Source: Chryseotalea sp. WA131a
GTDB taxonomy: Bacteria > Bacteroidota > Bacteroidia > Cytophagales > Cyclobacteriaceae
Assembly (NCBI GenBank): GCA_025370075.1
Contig: CP073016.1
Location: forward strand, 682,001-746,000
Reading direction: 5' to 3'
DNA length: 64,000 bases
Below the pieces are notes generated by a model. The model searched no databases. It saw only the letters and a list, made by a program, of their open reading frames with translations, and was not told the origin of the DNA. A program made the position numbers and the translations under genes. The stretch's first letter is position 1, and the number at the start of each line of letters is the position of its first letter. This document shows positions 53,589-60,886 of the stretch, in pieces.

Positions 53589-53795
53589 CTAAAGGGAGCA
53601 GTTATTTCTGGTGTTACTACTATGATTTCGAATGGTTTGCACGGAAGAAGCTGGGATTCTGGTTTGGGGCAATCTTTGCTAGCCGGAGCAATAGGCGGAG
53701 GTATAGCAGGTGGATTAGGCTATGTAGGGTCATCAATTAAAGGTATGGAAGCATTTGCAAGAAGTACAACTTATGGAGCAATGAAAGGTGTGGCC
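53589..53795 (+). pseudogene. Orphan fragment of an RHS-type C-terminal region
   Basis: 207 bp between the two RAYT copies, open throughout: LKGAVISGVTTMISNGLHGR, SWDSGLGQSLLAGAIGGGIA, GGLGYVGSSIKGMEAFARST. The glycine-rich helix pattern is that found just after the core of many RHS/polymorphic-toxin proteins. It has neither start nor end of its own and both borders are the RAYT repeat ends. It does not match the RHS protein at 43745-49360, so it comes from another gene. Confidence 0.5.
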
Positions 53796-53801
53796 ACCCA
53801 T

Positions 53802-53853
53802 CTGGCGCAAGTCTTCCGCATGCGTGAGAGCAAGCGCGAGACTTGTGCCCCAG
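53802..53853. repeat. REP hairpin 5' of RAYT (family A)
   Basis: Arms CTGGCGCAAGTCT and AGACTTGTGCCCCAG with a GC-rich loop; one wobble and a small bulge. Confidence 0.75.
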
Positions 53854-53896
53854 TTAGTCTAAAGCCGATTTGCAAAAAAGCTTTCCATCAGCGTAA

Positions 53897-54457
53897 TTGA
53901 TTAGCGTGAGCCGCAAGTACAAAATTCGTAACCTAGACAAACTTTATTTCGTCACCTTCACCGTGATCCATTGGTTGGATGTTTTCATCAGGCGTGAGTA
54001 CAAAGATATTTTCTTGGACAGCTTGCGTTATTGCCAAAAGAACAAGGGATTAGAGGTCTGTGCCTATTGCATCATGAGCAGTCATGTCCACATGATCATC
54101 GGCCGGAACGGTGAAGAGAGCCTGGAGGGCATCATCAGAGACATCAAGAAATTTACATCAGTGAAAATAATCGAGGCCATCAAAGCCAACCCGCAAGAGA
54201 GCAGAAAGGAGTGGCTGGTTTGGCTGTTTGAGCGGGCAGGCAAAAAGAACAGCAACAACACGCGGTATCAATTTTGGCAACAGCACAACCACCCGATTGA
54301 ATTGAGTACGAACGAAATCATCGAACAAAAATTGGAATATATACATCAAAATCCAGTAGAAGCAGGCATAGTTTTGCAGCCAGAAGATTATCTTTACAGC
54401 AGCGCGATCAACTATGCAGGCATGCCCGAAAAATTGATAGAGGTGATATTGATTTAA
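53897..54457 (+). CDS. REP-associated tyrosine transposase (RAYT), intact
   Basis: 186-residue member of the IS200-like Y1 transposase family domesticated or semi-mobile with REP sequences; it cuts single-stranded REP DNA in characterised relatives. Motifs: FVTFTVIHWLDVF, the HUH site YCIMSSHVHMIIG (near residue 60-72), the Tyr region TRYQFWQQHNHP (near 125-136), and the C-terminal signature IHQNPVEAGIV with EDYLYSSAINYAG. The start is a TTG. The hairpins on both sides are its likely substrates. It lies between an RHS fragment and the 3' part of the interrupted envelope gene. Confidence 0.93.
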   Translation: MISVSRKYKIRNLDKLYFVTFTVIHWLDVFIRREYKDIFLDSLRYCQKNKGLEVCAYCIMSSHVHMIIGRNGEESLEGIIRDIKKFTSVKIIEAIKANPQESRKEWLVWLFERAGKKNSNNTRYQFWQQHNHPIELSTNEIIEQKLEYIHQNPVEAGIVLQPEDYLYSSAINYAGMPEKLIEVILI

Positions 54458-54474
54458 AAATAAAGTTATTGTAA

Positions 54475-54519
54475 GGCACAAGTGAGCCGCGCTACAAATC
54501 AACGCACAACACTTGCGCT
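54475..54519. repeat. REP hairpin 3' of RAYT, first
   Basis: GGCACAAGTG and CACTTGCGCT arms around a ~25-base loop, 18 bp after the RAYT stop. Confidence 0.8.
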
Positions 54520-54569
54520 AATTTTGATTTTTGTAAATTGAGAGCTAAAGTAAAAATGAGTTATTAAAA

Positions 54570-54614
54570 GGCACAAGTGAGCCAAGCCACATACTAACGC
54601 ACAACACTTGCGCC
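54570..54614. repeat. REP hairpin 3' of RAYT, second
   Basis: GGCACAAGTG and CACTTGCGCC arms, about 95 bp after the first and similar to it over the loop ends as well. It nearly reaches the element border at 54625. Confidence 0.8.
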
Positions 54615-54624
54615 AGTTTGGGGC

Positions 54625-54842
54625 GATTTTGCAAACCTCAACCTCTCCAAAGACCTGAACAATGTGGGCGGTAAACTTTCCGTTCCCGGCACCGACCAAA
54701 TGAAGCAGTGGAACGACCAACTGAAGAATGTAGCGAACCCGTTGAAGGACGCCACAGGAAAATTAAATGAAGCAAAAGGCGCGCTCAAAGACCCGGGCAA
54801 AGCGGCCGAAGAAGCTGCCAATCAATTGAAAGATGTAAATGC
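54625..54842 (+). repeat. 218-bp duplication, right copy
   Basis: Partner of 51111-51328 with five silent differences. It lies directly after RAYT copy 2 and continues into the genuine 3' part of the envelope gene. Confidence 0.9.
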
Positions 54843-55575
54843 CATCAGCAAAGAAATGGGCAATGCCGATAAGCTGATGAAAGACAATGAAGCCATGAAG
54901 GCAGCGGAGGCTATGAAGGACCCTGAAAAGATGAAAGAGGAAGTTGCCAAAAAAGCCATCGACCATTTTGCAGGAAAAGAAGAAGTGCTGAAGCAGGCGA
55001 TGGCCCAGATGGCGAAGATCAAGAAGAAAGTGCCATCGCTCGAGAGCTTGGACAAGCTTCCCAAGAATTACAAATGGCCCAAGAACGGGCTCAAAGGAAA
55101 ACCCTTCCGCGAGCGCGTGAGGTTTGGGATAAACTTTGGTGCGCAAGGCAGAAAAGATTCCATCATTGTTGATCTGTTCCCCAATGTATCGTACAATTTA
55201 ACCGGAAGGATAGAACTTGGCGGGGGCATGATTTATCGCTTGCGCGAGAGCACCAAAACGTGGCAGTTTGATCAGGCCAACCCTGTGTGGGGCTTCAATA
55301 TGTTTGGCACGTTCAAAACATTTAAGGCGGTTAGGTTTAGGTTAGAGGCCGATGCGGCCAGCTACCCTAAGTTTGGGGGGGTGGGCGAACCTATAGAACG
55401 CAAGTGGCGCTGGACTTGGTTGACGGGCGTTCAAACAGAGTTCAAAATCAGTCAGTACTTTACAGGCAATGTGCAGATGCTCTACAACTTTGACAAAAGC
55501 CTTACCGCGGGTTTCCCCGAGCAGTTGGTAATGCGGTTTGGGGTGCAGTATAAGTTGCTTCTAAAGAAAAGATAA
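54625..55575 (+). pseudogene. Exported coiled-coil/outer-membrane protein, 3' part
   Basis: About 316 codons in frame. The frame repeats DFANLNLSKDLNNVGGKLS and PGTDQMKQWNDQLKNVANPL of the 5' part, then adds new sequence: helices ISKEMGNADKLMKDNEAMKA and EEVLKQAMAQMAKIKKKVPS, and a C-terminal beta-barrel-like region (FGINFGAQGRKDSIIVDLFP; GRIELGGGMIYRLRES; VQTEFKISQYFTGNVQMLYN; MRFGVQYKLLLKK) ending in an aromatic/basic strand as outer-membrane barrels do. A GTG at 54664 could start a 303-residue product, but it would lack a signal peptide, so export is unlikely. Best read as the second half of the gene starting at 50469. Confidence 0.78.
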
Positions 55576-55630
55576 ACCTTTAGCAATTCGGAATGTTACC
55601 AATGTGCATTTTGAATTAACTTGCAGCCGC

Positions 55631-56659
55631 ATGGGGTTGGTGTCAACAAGGGGTTTTTATAAACTCTGTCTTACAACGTTAGTCGCTGTTTATTTTTTGA
55701 TAGCCGTGGGCGGCATAGTACGCGCCACTGGCTCGGGCATGGGCTGCCCCGATTGGCCAAAGTGTTTTGGAAGCTACATTCCACCCACTTCGGTCGATCA
55801 ACTTCCTGCTGATTACAAACAAGCGTATTCTGACTATCGCGCTAAGAAAAACGTAAAGTTTACCAAGTACTTGCGATGGATTGGCATGAATGCTACGGCC
55901 GACAAAATCATGACCGATCAATCGATTTTGGTGGAAGCAGATTTTAATGCGACCAAAACGTGGATCGAGTACCTCAACCGATTGGTAGGGGTTGTTATTG
56001 GTTTATTGATTGTTGCCCTGTTTTATCGGTCATTGAAGTTTAGAAAAACCAAATCTGTCATTTTTTGGTTGTCCCTGGCAACCCTGCTGGTGGTTATCGT
56101 GCAAGGCTGGTTTGGTTCAATTGTAGTCTCTACCAACCTCACCAACTGGACCATTACCATCCACATGTTTATTGCCATGCTGATTGTTGGCTTCTTGGTG
56201 TATTTGGTAAAAGCCAGCAACGGTAAAGCCCCTGTTCAGGTAACAGAAAAAGGCATCCGTGGCTTTTTGGTTTTATGCATGGGTTTGTTATTGCTACAGA
56301 TTTATTTTGGTACACAAGTACGCGAAGCAATTGATCAACTCGTTTCGCTGCCCAGAAGCTCTTGGATGGCGGGCCTGGGAATGGAGTTTATTGTGCACCG
56401 ATCGTTTTCGTGGATTGTTTTGATTTGCAATGGTATTTTGATTTGGAAACTAATGAAAAGTACTGAATTAAAAGCTTTATCGAGAGCTGTAATACTGCTA
56501 ATTTTGGCCTCATTTTTCACGGGAGTGGTAATGGCTTACTTTTCAGTTCCGGCAGCGTTTCAACCGATTCATTTGTTGCTGGCCACTGTTACGTTTGGGG
56601 TGCAACTGTATTTGTTTTTCTCCATAACCAAAGCCAAGCAACTCGTGTTAGATCAATAG
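55631..56659 (+). CDS. ctaA: Heme A synthase (COX15/CtaA)
   Basis: Converts heme O to heme A for the aa3-type oxidase. 342 residues from the ATG at 55631; a GTG at 55604 would add nine unlikely residues. About eight transmembrane helices with the family marks: VAVYFLIAVGGIVRATGSGM then GCPDWPKCFG (Cys pair of the periplasmic loop), WIEYLNRLVGVVIGLLIVA, TIHMFIAMLIVGFLVYLV, FIVHRSFSWIVLICNGI and QPIHLLLATVTFGVQLYLFF. The His ligands in the paired helices are present. It leads a co-directional operon and follows directly on the island. Confidence 0.94.
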   Translation: MGLVSTRGFYKLCLTTLVAVYFLIAVGGIVRATGSGMGCPDWPKCFGSYIPPTSVDQLPADYKQAYSDYRAKKNVKFTKYLRWIGMNATADKIMTDQSILVEADFNATKTWIEYLNRLVGVVIGLLIVALFYRSLKFRKTKSVIFWLSLATLLVVIVQGWFGSIVVSTNLTNWTITIHMFIAMLIVGFLVYLVKASNGKAPVQVTEKGIRGFLVLCMGLLLLQIYFGTQVREAIDQLVSLPRSSWMAGLGMEFIVHRSFSWIVLICNGILIWKLMKSTELKALSRAVILLILASFFTGVVMAYFSVPAAFQPIHLLLATVTFGVQLYLFFSITKAKQLVLDQ

Positions 56660-56661
56660 CC

Positions 56662-57546
56662 ATGCAAGAAACAGCGTCCATTTCCCTTCAGCCATCCAAA
56701 ACAAAGGCCTATTACGATTTGTTAAAACCTCGCCTTTCCTTTTTGGTGGCATTTTCGTGTGCCTTTGGCTATGCTTTGGCCACCAAGGGAAGTGTGAATT
56801 GGCCAACTATGTTGATGTTGACTCTTGGCGGATTTTTATTGTCGGGGGCTTCCGTTTGCATCAACCAGATTATCGAAAAAGACCTGGATGCCATCATGAC
56901 GCGCACGATGTACCGACCAATACCCACCGCTAAAGTTTCGGTGCAAGAGGCAAGTGTGTTTGCGGCACTTTGTGCTATTACTAGCATCATCATTTTATGG
57001 ATTTATACCAACCCTCTTACGGTAATCCTTTCTATCGTTTCGATGGTGTTGTACAGTTTTGTATATACACCTTTAAAGCGTGTAGGGCCGATTGCTGTTT
57101 TTGTAGGGGCTATACCGGGTGCATTGCCGCCCTTGTTAGGTTGGGTGGCGGCCACGGGCTCTATCTCGCACGAGGCTATGATTATTTTTGGGATTCAGTT
57201 TATATGGCAGTTCCCTCACTTTTGGGCCATCGCTTGGGTAGCCGATGACGATTACAAAAAGGCAGGGTTTAAACTATTGCCATCAGGTGGAGGGAAGGAT
57301 TTGAACACGGCTATTCAGATCATGATTTACACGATGTTTTTGATTCCCTTGGGATTGCTTCCGGCTACTTTTGGCATTACAGGATTAAACTCGGGTATTG
57401 TGGCTACGGTGTGTGGCGTAGCATTTTTCGCACAGACATTTTCATTGATGAAAACAGGCAGCACGCAATCGGCCAAGCGGATTATGTTTGGGTCGTTTTT
57501 ATATTTGCCTATTGTGCAGATAGCGTATTTGTTGGATAAAGTTTAA
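56662..57546 (+). CDS. ctaB: Protoheme IX farnesyltransferase (heme O synthase)
   Basis: UbiA-family prenyltransferase that adds farnesyl to heme B, giving heme O. 294 residues, about nine helices. The Asp-rich motif is in NQIIEKDLDAIMTRTMYRPI (near residue 70-88) and the second in FWAIAWVADDDYKKAGFKLL. These match the CyoE/CtaB pattern. It starts 2 bp after ctaA, so translation is likely coupled. Product feeds CtaA, and heme A goes to CoxA. Confidence 0.95.
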   Translation: MQETASISLQPSKTKAYYDLLKPRLSFLVAFSCAFGYALATKGSVNWPTMLMLTLGGFLLSGASVCINQIIEKDLDAIMTRTMYRPIPTAKVSVQEASVFAALCAITSIIILWIYTNPLTVILSIVSMVLYSFVYTPLKRVGPIAVFVGAIPGALPPLLGWVAATGSISHEAMIIFGIQFIWQFPHFWAIAWVADDDYKKAGFKLLPSGGGKDLNTAIQIMIYTMFLIPLGLLPATFGITGLNSGIVATVCGVAFFAQTFSLMKTGSTQSAKRIMFGSFLYLPIVQIAYLLDKV

Positions 57547-57978
57547 ATGTATAAAACCATGGGGCTGATTCATGCAAATATTGAATTGATTAATGGTGAA
57601 GACCTCATTTTAGCTAAAAGACATGTCATTGGCGAAGAAGAGGTGAAGAGGATGAATGTTGATATGCTGGTGGATACGGGGAGTGTTTATATGTGTATTA
57701 ATGAGAATATTCAAGAACAGCTTAAACTGCCCGTTGTTGAAAGAAGAAAAGGCCAGTTAGCGAATGGAAGTATAGTTGAGTATGATGTGGTGGGGCCTAT
57801 AGAGGTTAAATTTAAGAATAGAAGATGTTCTGTAGATGCCATGGTTTTGCCTGGTGAGAATGAGCCCTTACTCGGTGCGATACCTATGGAAGACATGGAT
57901 GTGTTGATACACCCCTATAAGCAAGAGTTGGTGGTAAACCCTGACCACCCATATTACGCACAAATGAAATTAAAATAA
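57547..57978 (+). CDS. Retropepsin-like aspartic protease family protein (clan AA)
   Basis: 143 residues, no signal peptide or transmembrane segment. The catalytic-type motif is VDMLVDTGSVYMCINENIQE (Asp near residue 40), followed by a RKGQLANGSIVEYDVVGPIE flap region and AMVLPGENEPLLGAIPMEDM, which carries the hydrophobic-hydrophobic-Gly motif. This is the small clan AA family also seen near toxin-antitoxin and mobile genes. Its place between ctaB and coxC, starting right at the ctaB stop and 5 bp before the coxC gene, is unusual, since the oxidase operon does not need such a gene. It may process a subunit or be a passenger. Confidence 0.82.
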   Translation: MYKTMGLIHANIELINGEDLILAKRHVIGEEEVKRMNVDMLVDTGSVYMCINENIQEQLKLPVVERRKGQLANGSIVEYDVVGPIEVKFKNRRCSVDAMVLPGENEPLLGAIPMEDMDVLIHPYKQELVVNPDHPYYAQMKLK

Positions 57979-57983
57979 TAATT

Positions 57984-58562
57984 ATGAACGAGGCAGTTGA
58001 TTTTAAAATTGTAGAAGAACCGAAGAAGCCCATTTCCATGCACCCCAAAAAGTTTGGACTCTGGCTGTTTATGGCGAGTGTATTTATTTTGTTTATGGCT
58101 TTTACCTCTGCCTACATAGTGCGCAGGGCAGAAGGCAACTGGCAATTGTTTGAGCTGCCGAAACAGTTTTTGCTGTCCACGGTGGTCATTGTGTTGAGTA
58201 GTGTGACCATGCAAATGACCTATTGGAATGCCAAGAAAGGCTTGGCTCAGGCCGTGAAATCGATGGTGTTGATTACCACGATTTTAGGACTTGCTTTTTT
58301 GATACTACAATGGTTGGGCTGGAAAGACATGGTTGGTCATAGCGTTTACTTGGTTGGCAACCCTTCCGGTTCGTTCTTATATATCATTACAGGCCTGCAC
58401 GGTGCCCACATTATCAGTGCCATTGTGTTTTTACTGATTGTTTTAAATAAAGCTTTCCGCAACAAATTCAATCTGAACCAGATAGAAATGTGCACAACTT
58501 ATTGGCATTTTTTGGGTGTTCTTTGGCTATATTTGTTTGTTTTCTTAACATTGCTGCGATAA
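57984..58562 (+). CDS. coxC: Heme-copper oxidase subunit III (first copy)
   Basis: 192 residues with five transmembrane helices: HPKKFGLWLFMASVFILFMA, VVIVLSSVTMQMTYWNAKKG, SMVLITTILGLAFLILQWLG, FLYIITGLHGAHIISAIVFL and CTTYWHFLGVLWLYLFVFLT. The GLHGAH and YWHFLGVLW segments are typical of oxidase subunit III. Bacteroidota usually have two adjacent subunit III-like genes, a shorter and a longer one; this is the shorter. It starts 5 bp after the protease-like gene. Confidence 0.92.
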   Translation: MNEAVDFKIVEEPKKPISMHPKKFGLWLFMASVFILFMAFTSAYIVRRAEGNWQLFELPKQFLLSTVVIVLSSVTMQMTYWNAKKGLAQAVKSMVLITTILGLAFLILQWLGWKDMVGHSVYLVGNPSGSFLYIITGLHGAHIISAIVFLLIVLNKAFRNKFNLNQIEMCTTYWHFLGVLWLYLFVFLTLLR

Positions 58563-58571
58563 TTTTTAAAC

Positions 58572-59336
58572 ATGGCACACGCAACTACTACAGCACCCGG
58601 TCAAGATGTTTGGAATGGAGGGGTATCTCCCATGAATGCCAGCTATGGCAAACTCATGATGTGGTTTTTCTTGCTTTCGGATGCATTTACATTTTCCGGC
58701 TTGCTGATTACGTATGGTTTGGTTCGTTCTGCCCATAATGCCTACGCGGGGCTGCCAGAAGCGTTTACTTTTTCAAAGGAATATTGGCCGATACCTGAAA
58801 AGGTATTTGAAGCAGTGCCTTTCCTACACGGGATGGAATTGCCGTTGGTGTTTGTCGGTATCATGACCTTCATTTTGATTATGAGCAGTGTAACCATGGT
58901 ACTGGCTGTGGAGGCGGGTCACCGAATGGATCAAAAAGCTGTAGAGAAATGGATGTTGTGGACGATTGTGGGAGGCGTTACTTTTTTGAGTTGCCAAGCT
59001 TGGGAATGGACACACTTTATTGTAGGAACAGGAACTCCCACATTAGTAAAGGATTTTGTGGACGGTCAGTGGGTTACAAAAGAAGTCTTTGGTGCAAATC
59101 TTCACGCAAATCAATATGGCCCGCAACCTTTTGCTGATTTCTTTTTCTTTATTACAGGCTTCCATGGTTTCCACGTATTTAGTGGTGTTCTTTTGAACTT
59201 CTTAATCTATTATAACACGGTTACGGGGGTTTACCAGCGCAGAGGTCATTATGAAATGGTAGAAAAAGTTGGTTTGTACTGGCACTTTGTAGATTTGGTT
59301 TGGGTGTTTGTGTTCACATTCTTCTACTTGGTATAA
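58572..59336 (+). CDS. Cytochrome c oxidase subunit III (second copy)
   Basis: 254 residues, about seven helices: GKLMMWFFLLSDAFTFSGLL, GIMTFILIMSSVTMVLAVEA, ADFFFFITGFHGFHVFSGVL and GLYWHFVDLVWVFVFTFFYL. The GFHGFH and WHFVDLVWVF motifs mark subunit III; it is the longer paralogue of the preceding gene. A helix near its start holds SPMNASYGK. The gene is 10 bp after the first copy. The stop codon is part of a period-7 array. Confidence 0.94.
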   Translation: MAHATTTAPGQDVWNGGVSPMNASYGKLMMWFFLLSDAFTFSGLLITYGLVRSAHNAYAGLPEAFTFSKEYWPIPEKVFEAVPFLHGMELPLVFVGIMTFILIMSSVTMVLAVEAGHRMDQKAVEKWMLWTIVGGVTFLSCQAWEWTHFIVGTGTPTLVKDFVDGQWVTKEVFGANLHANQYGPQPFADFFFFITGFHGFHVFSGVLLNFLIYYNTVTGVYQRRGHYEMVEKVGLYWHFVDLVWVFVFTFFYLV

Positions 59337-59368
59337 ATCTTAATTATAAAATCTTTAAATCTTAAATC
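59334..59368. repeat. Period-7 array overlapping the subunit III stop codon
   Basis: Five seven-base units of the type TAAATCT and AAAATCT begin at the TAA stop codon and reach to within 7 bp of the coxD ATG. They take up nearly all of the gap between the two genes. Confidence 0.65.
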
Positions 59369-59374
59369 TAGGAT

Positions 59375-59713
59375 ATGGCACATCATTCACATGAACCCGA
59401 AGTAACTGTACTCCCTCCAGATCGTGAGAAAATAAAAAAACTGTGGACGGTGGCCGCTATTTTAGGTGTGCTTACTGCAGTTGAGTTCTTAATAGCATTT
59501 ACACTACCACACGGTGTGTTAAAAACTTCAATATTTGTAGCCATGACAATCGTAAAGGCAGCTTACATTGTGGGCGAGTTCATGCACTTGCGCTATGAGG
59601 TAAAGGTGTTGTTCTGGTCCATTTTGATTCCGATTGTTTTTATTGTTTGGATGCTCGTAGCCTTTGTTTACGAAGGCATGAAAATTTCAGATATTAATTT
59701 TATTGGTGGCTAA
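59375..59713 (+). CDS. coxD: Cytochrome c oxidase subunit IV-like protein
   Basis: 112 residues with three transmembrane helices: LWTVAAILGVLTAVEFLIAF, ILIPIVFIVWMLVAFVYEGM and a middle helix (SIFVAMTIVKAAYIVGEFMH, with the conserved FMHLRYEVK of this family). The N-terminus is cytoplasmic and His-containing (MAHHSHEPEV). It stabilises the oxidase complex. Last gene of the oxidase operon, followed by a terminator. Confidence 0.93.
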   Translation: MAHHSHEPEVTVLPPDREKIKKLWTVAAILGVLTAVEFLIAFTLPHGVLKTSIFVAMTIVKAAYIVGEFMHLRYEVKVLFWSILIPIVFIVWMLVAFVYEGMKISDINFIGG

Positions 59714-59733
59714 GCTTACTTATTTGACAATAT

Positions 59734-59770
59734 AAAGAAGGCTAAGGTTTTACTTTAGCCTTCTTTTTTA
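59734..59770 (+). terminator. Rho-independent terminator after coxD
   Basis: 12-bp stem (AAAGAAGGCTAA with its complement), eight-base loop and a T run (TTTTTT), 21 bp past the coxD stop. Confidence 0.9.
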
Positions 59771-59777
59771 TAAAAGA

Positions 59778-60248
59778 ATGAAAAACAAGAAATCTATTTT
59801 TTTGGGGTTAGCGCTGATTTTGCCCGTAGCCATTTTCATTTTTTTAAAGCTTTTTGGCAAGAATAAATTTGATATTCCGGTCTATTACAAGAATGGTGTG
59901 GACTCCGTTTGCGTAACCAACAAATCAAAGCCATTTGAAGTAGATGAATCCCTCATCAAGTCAATTGATTGGAAAAACCAACCGGCTTTATTAACCTTCG
60001 CGCCAAGCGAAAAGGAACTGGAGAATTTTAAACACGTGTGGCAAGAAATCAAAACCTCGGAAGTTACATCGGTTTATTTAGCGGCTGACTCAACACAATG
60101 GCGGGATTGTTTGTTATTAATGCGAGACCCTTGGAAAACAGTGCTCGTTGATACGGATAGACACATACGAGGGTATTATAATTTGAGCAGTCGAGAGGAA
60201 ACAGACCGATTGATAGTGGAGTTACAGATTTTGTTGGAGCAATACTAG
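59778..60248 (+). CDS. Sco1/SenC-like protein lacking the copper-binding site
   Basis: 156 residues with an N-terminal membrane anchor (SIFLGLALILPVAIFIFLKL). KFDIPVYYKNGVDSV resembles the start of Bacteroidota Sco proteins and TVLVDTDRHIRGYYNLSSRE, then TDRLIVELQILL matches their C-terminal strand and helix. The usual CxxxC copper motif and its His are absent: the only visible cysteines are single (VCVTNK and DCLLLM). The protein is also about 60 residues shorter than Sco. The position after coxD and before DUF420 is where sco sits in related genomes. It seems to be a sco descendant that no longer carries copper, or a structural remnant. Confidence 0.6.
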   Translation: MKNKKSIFLGLALILPVAIFIFLKLFGKNKFDIPVYYKNGVDSVCVTNKSKPFEVDESLIKSIDWKNQPALLTFAPSEKELENFKHVWQEIKTSEVTSVYLAADSTQWRDCLLLMRDPWKTVLVDTDRHIRGYYNLSSREETDRLIVELQILLEQY

Positions 60249-60283
60249 TTGCCACAGATTCACTGATTATCGCAAAAAGAAAT

Positions 60284-60808
60284 ATGGAGAAAGTAGATAC
60301 GAAAGACCCTTACCAAAAGTTAATCATCGCATTGTCCGTTGCTATTCCATTGGTGGTAGCTGCCTTGTTTCGGGTAAAAATACCGGGTTATGATTTTTCT
60401 TTTTTGCCGCCCATTTATGCTACCATTAATGGAATTACGGCAATTCTGCTGGTGATGGCGGTTGTTGCCATCAAAAGTAAAAAGAAAAGCATTCATGAAT
60501 ATCTTATGAAAGTGTGCATCGCTTTATCTACCTGTTTTTTGGTGATGTACGTAATCTACCATATGTTCAGTGCCTCTACTGCTTTTGGTGGTGAAGGGCT
60601 TATTAAAATCTTATATTACGTGATATTGATTTCGCACATTCTTTTATCCATTGGGGTAGTGCCTTTTGTTTTGCTTACGTTTTCGAGAGCCTTAGCTGGC
60701 AACTATGAAAGACACAAGGCATTGGCTAAATTTACGTTTCCGTTGTGGTTGTATGTCGCTGTTACAGGCGTGGTGGTTTATTTCATGATTAGTCCTTATT
60801 ATAAATAG
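60284..60808 (+). CDS. DUF420 membrane protein
   Basis: 174 residues with five transmembrane helices. It starts MEKVDTKDPYQKLIIALSVA and contains FLPPIYATINGITAILLVMA, STCFLVMYVIYHMF, IKILYYVILISHILLSIGVV and KFTFPLWLYVAVTGVVVYFM. The conserved His residues in YHMF and ISHILLS fit DUF420 (CtaM-like), a family linked to heme-copper oxidase maturation. Its position close to the oxidase operon agrees with such a role. It starts 35 bp after the Sco-like gene. Confidence 0.9.
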   Translation: MEKVDTKDPYQKLIIALSVAIPLVVAALFRVKIPGYDFSFLPPIYATINGITAILLVMAVVAIKSKKKSIHEYLMKVCIALSTCFLVMYVIYHMFSASTAFGGEGLIKILYYVILISHILLSIGVVPFVLLTFSRALAGNYERHKALAKFTFPLWLYVAVTGVVVYFMISPYYK

Positions 60809-60855
60809 GGATTGGGTATTAGGACTTAGGGATTGGGGGATATTGATTAACACTT
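60807..60855. repeat. Period-7 array between DUF420 and the small membrane gene
   Basis: Seven units of type GGGTATT and AGGACTT in exact seven-base steps, starting inside the DUF420 stop codon (60806-60808). AGGACTT and GGGTATT recur from the array at 11734, 49 kb away. Confidence 0.8.
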
Positions 60856-60886
60856 ACCAACCATCGATAACGAAACATTGATTACT

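Larger units (their letters stand above)
53796..54625 (+). mobile_element. REP/RAYT element, copy 2 (family A), intact
   Basis: 830 bp, identical to copy 1 apart from the IS and two bases. It comprises a 5' hairpin (53802-53853), the RAYT gene, and two 3' hairpins (54475-54519 and 54570-54614). All hairpins share arms GGC[GA]CAAGT and ACTTG[TC]GCC, the usual REP-RAYT arrangement. It ends where the right duplication begins. Confidence 0.9.
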
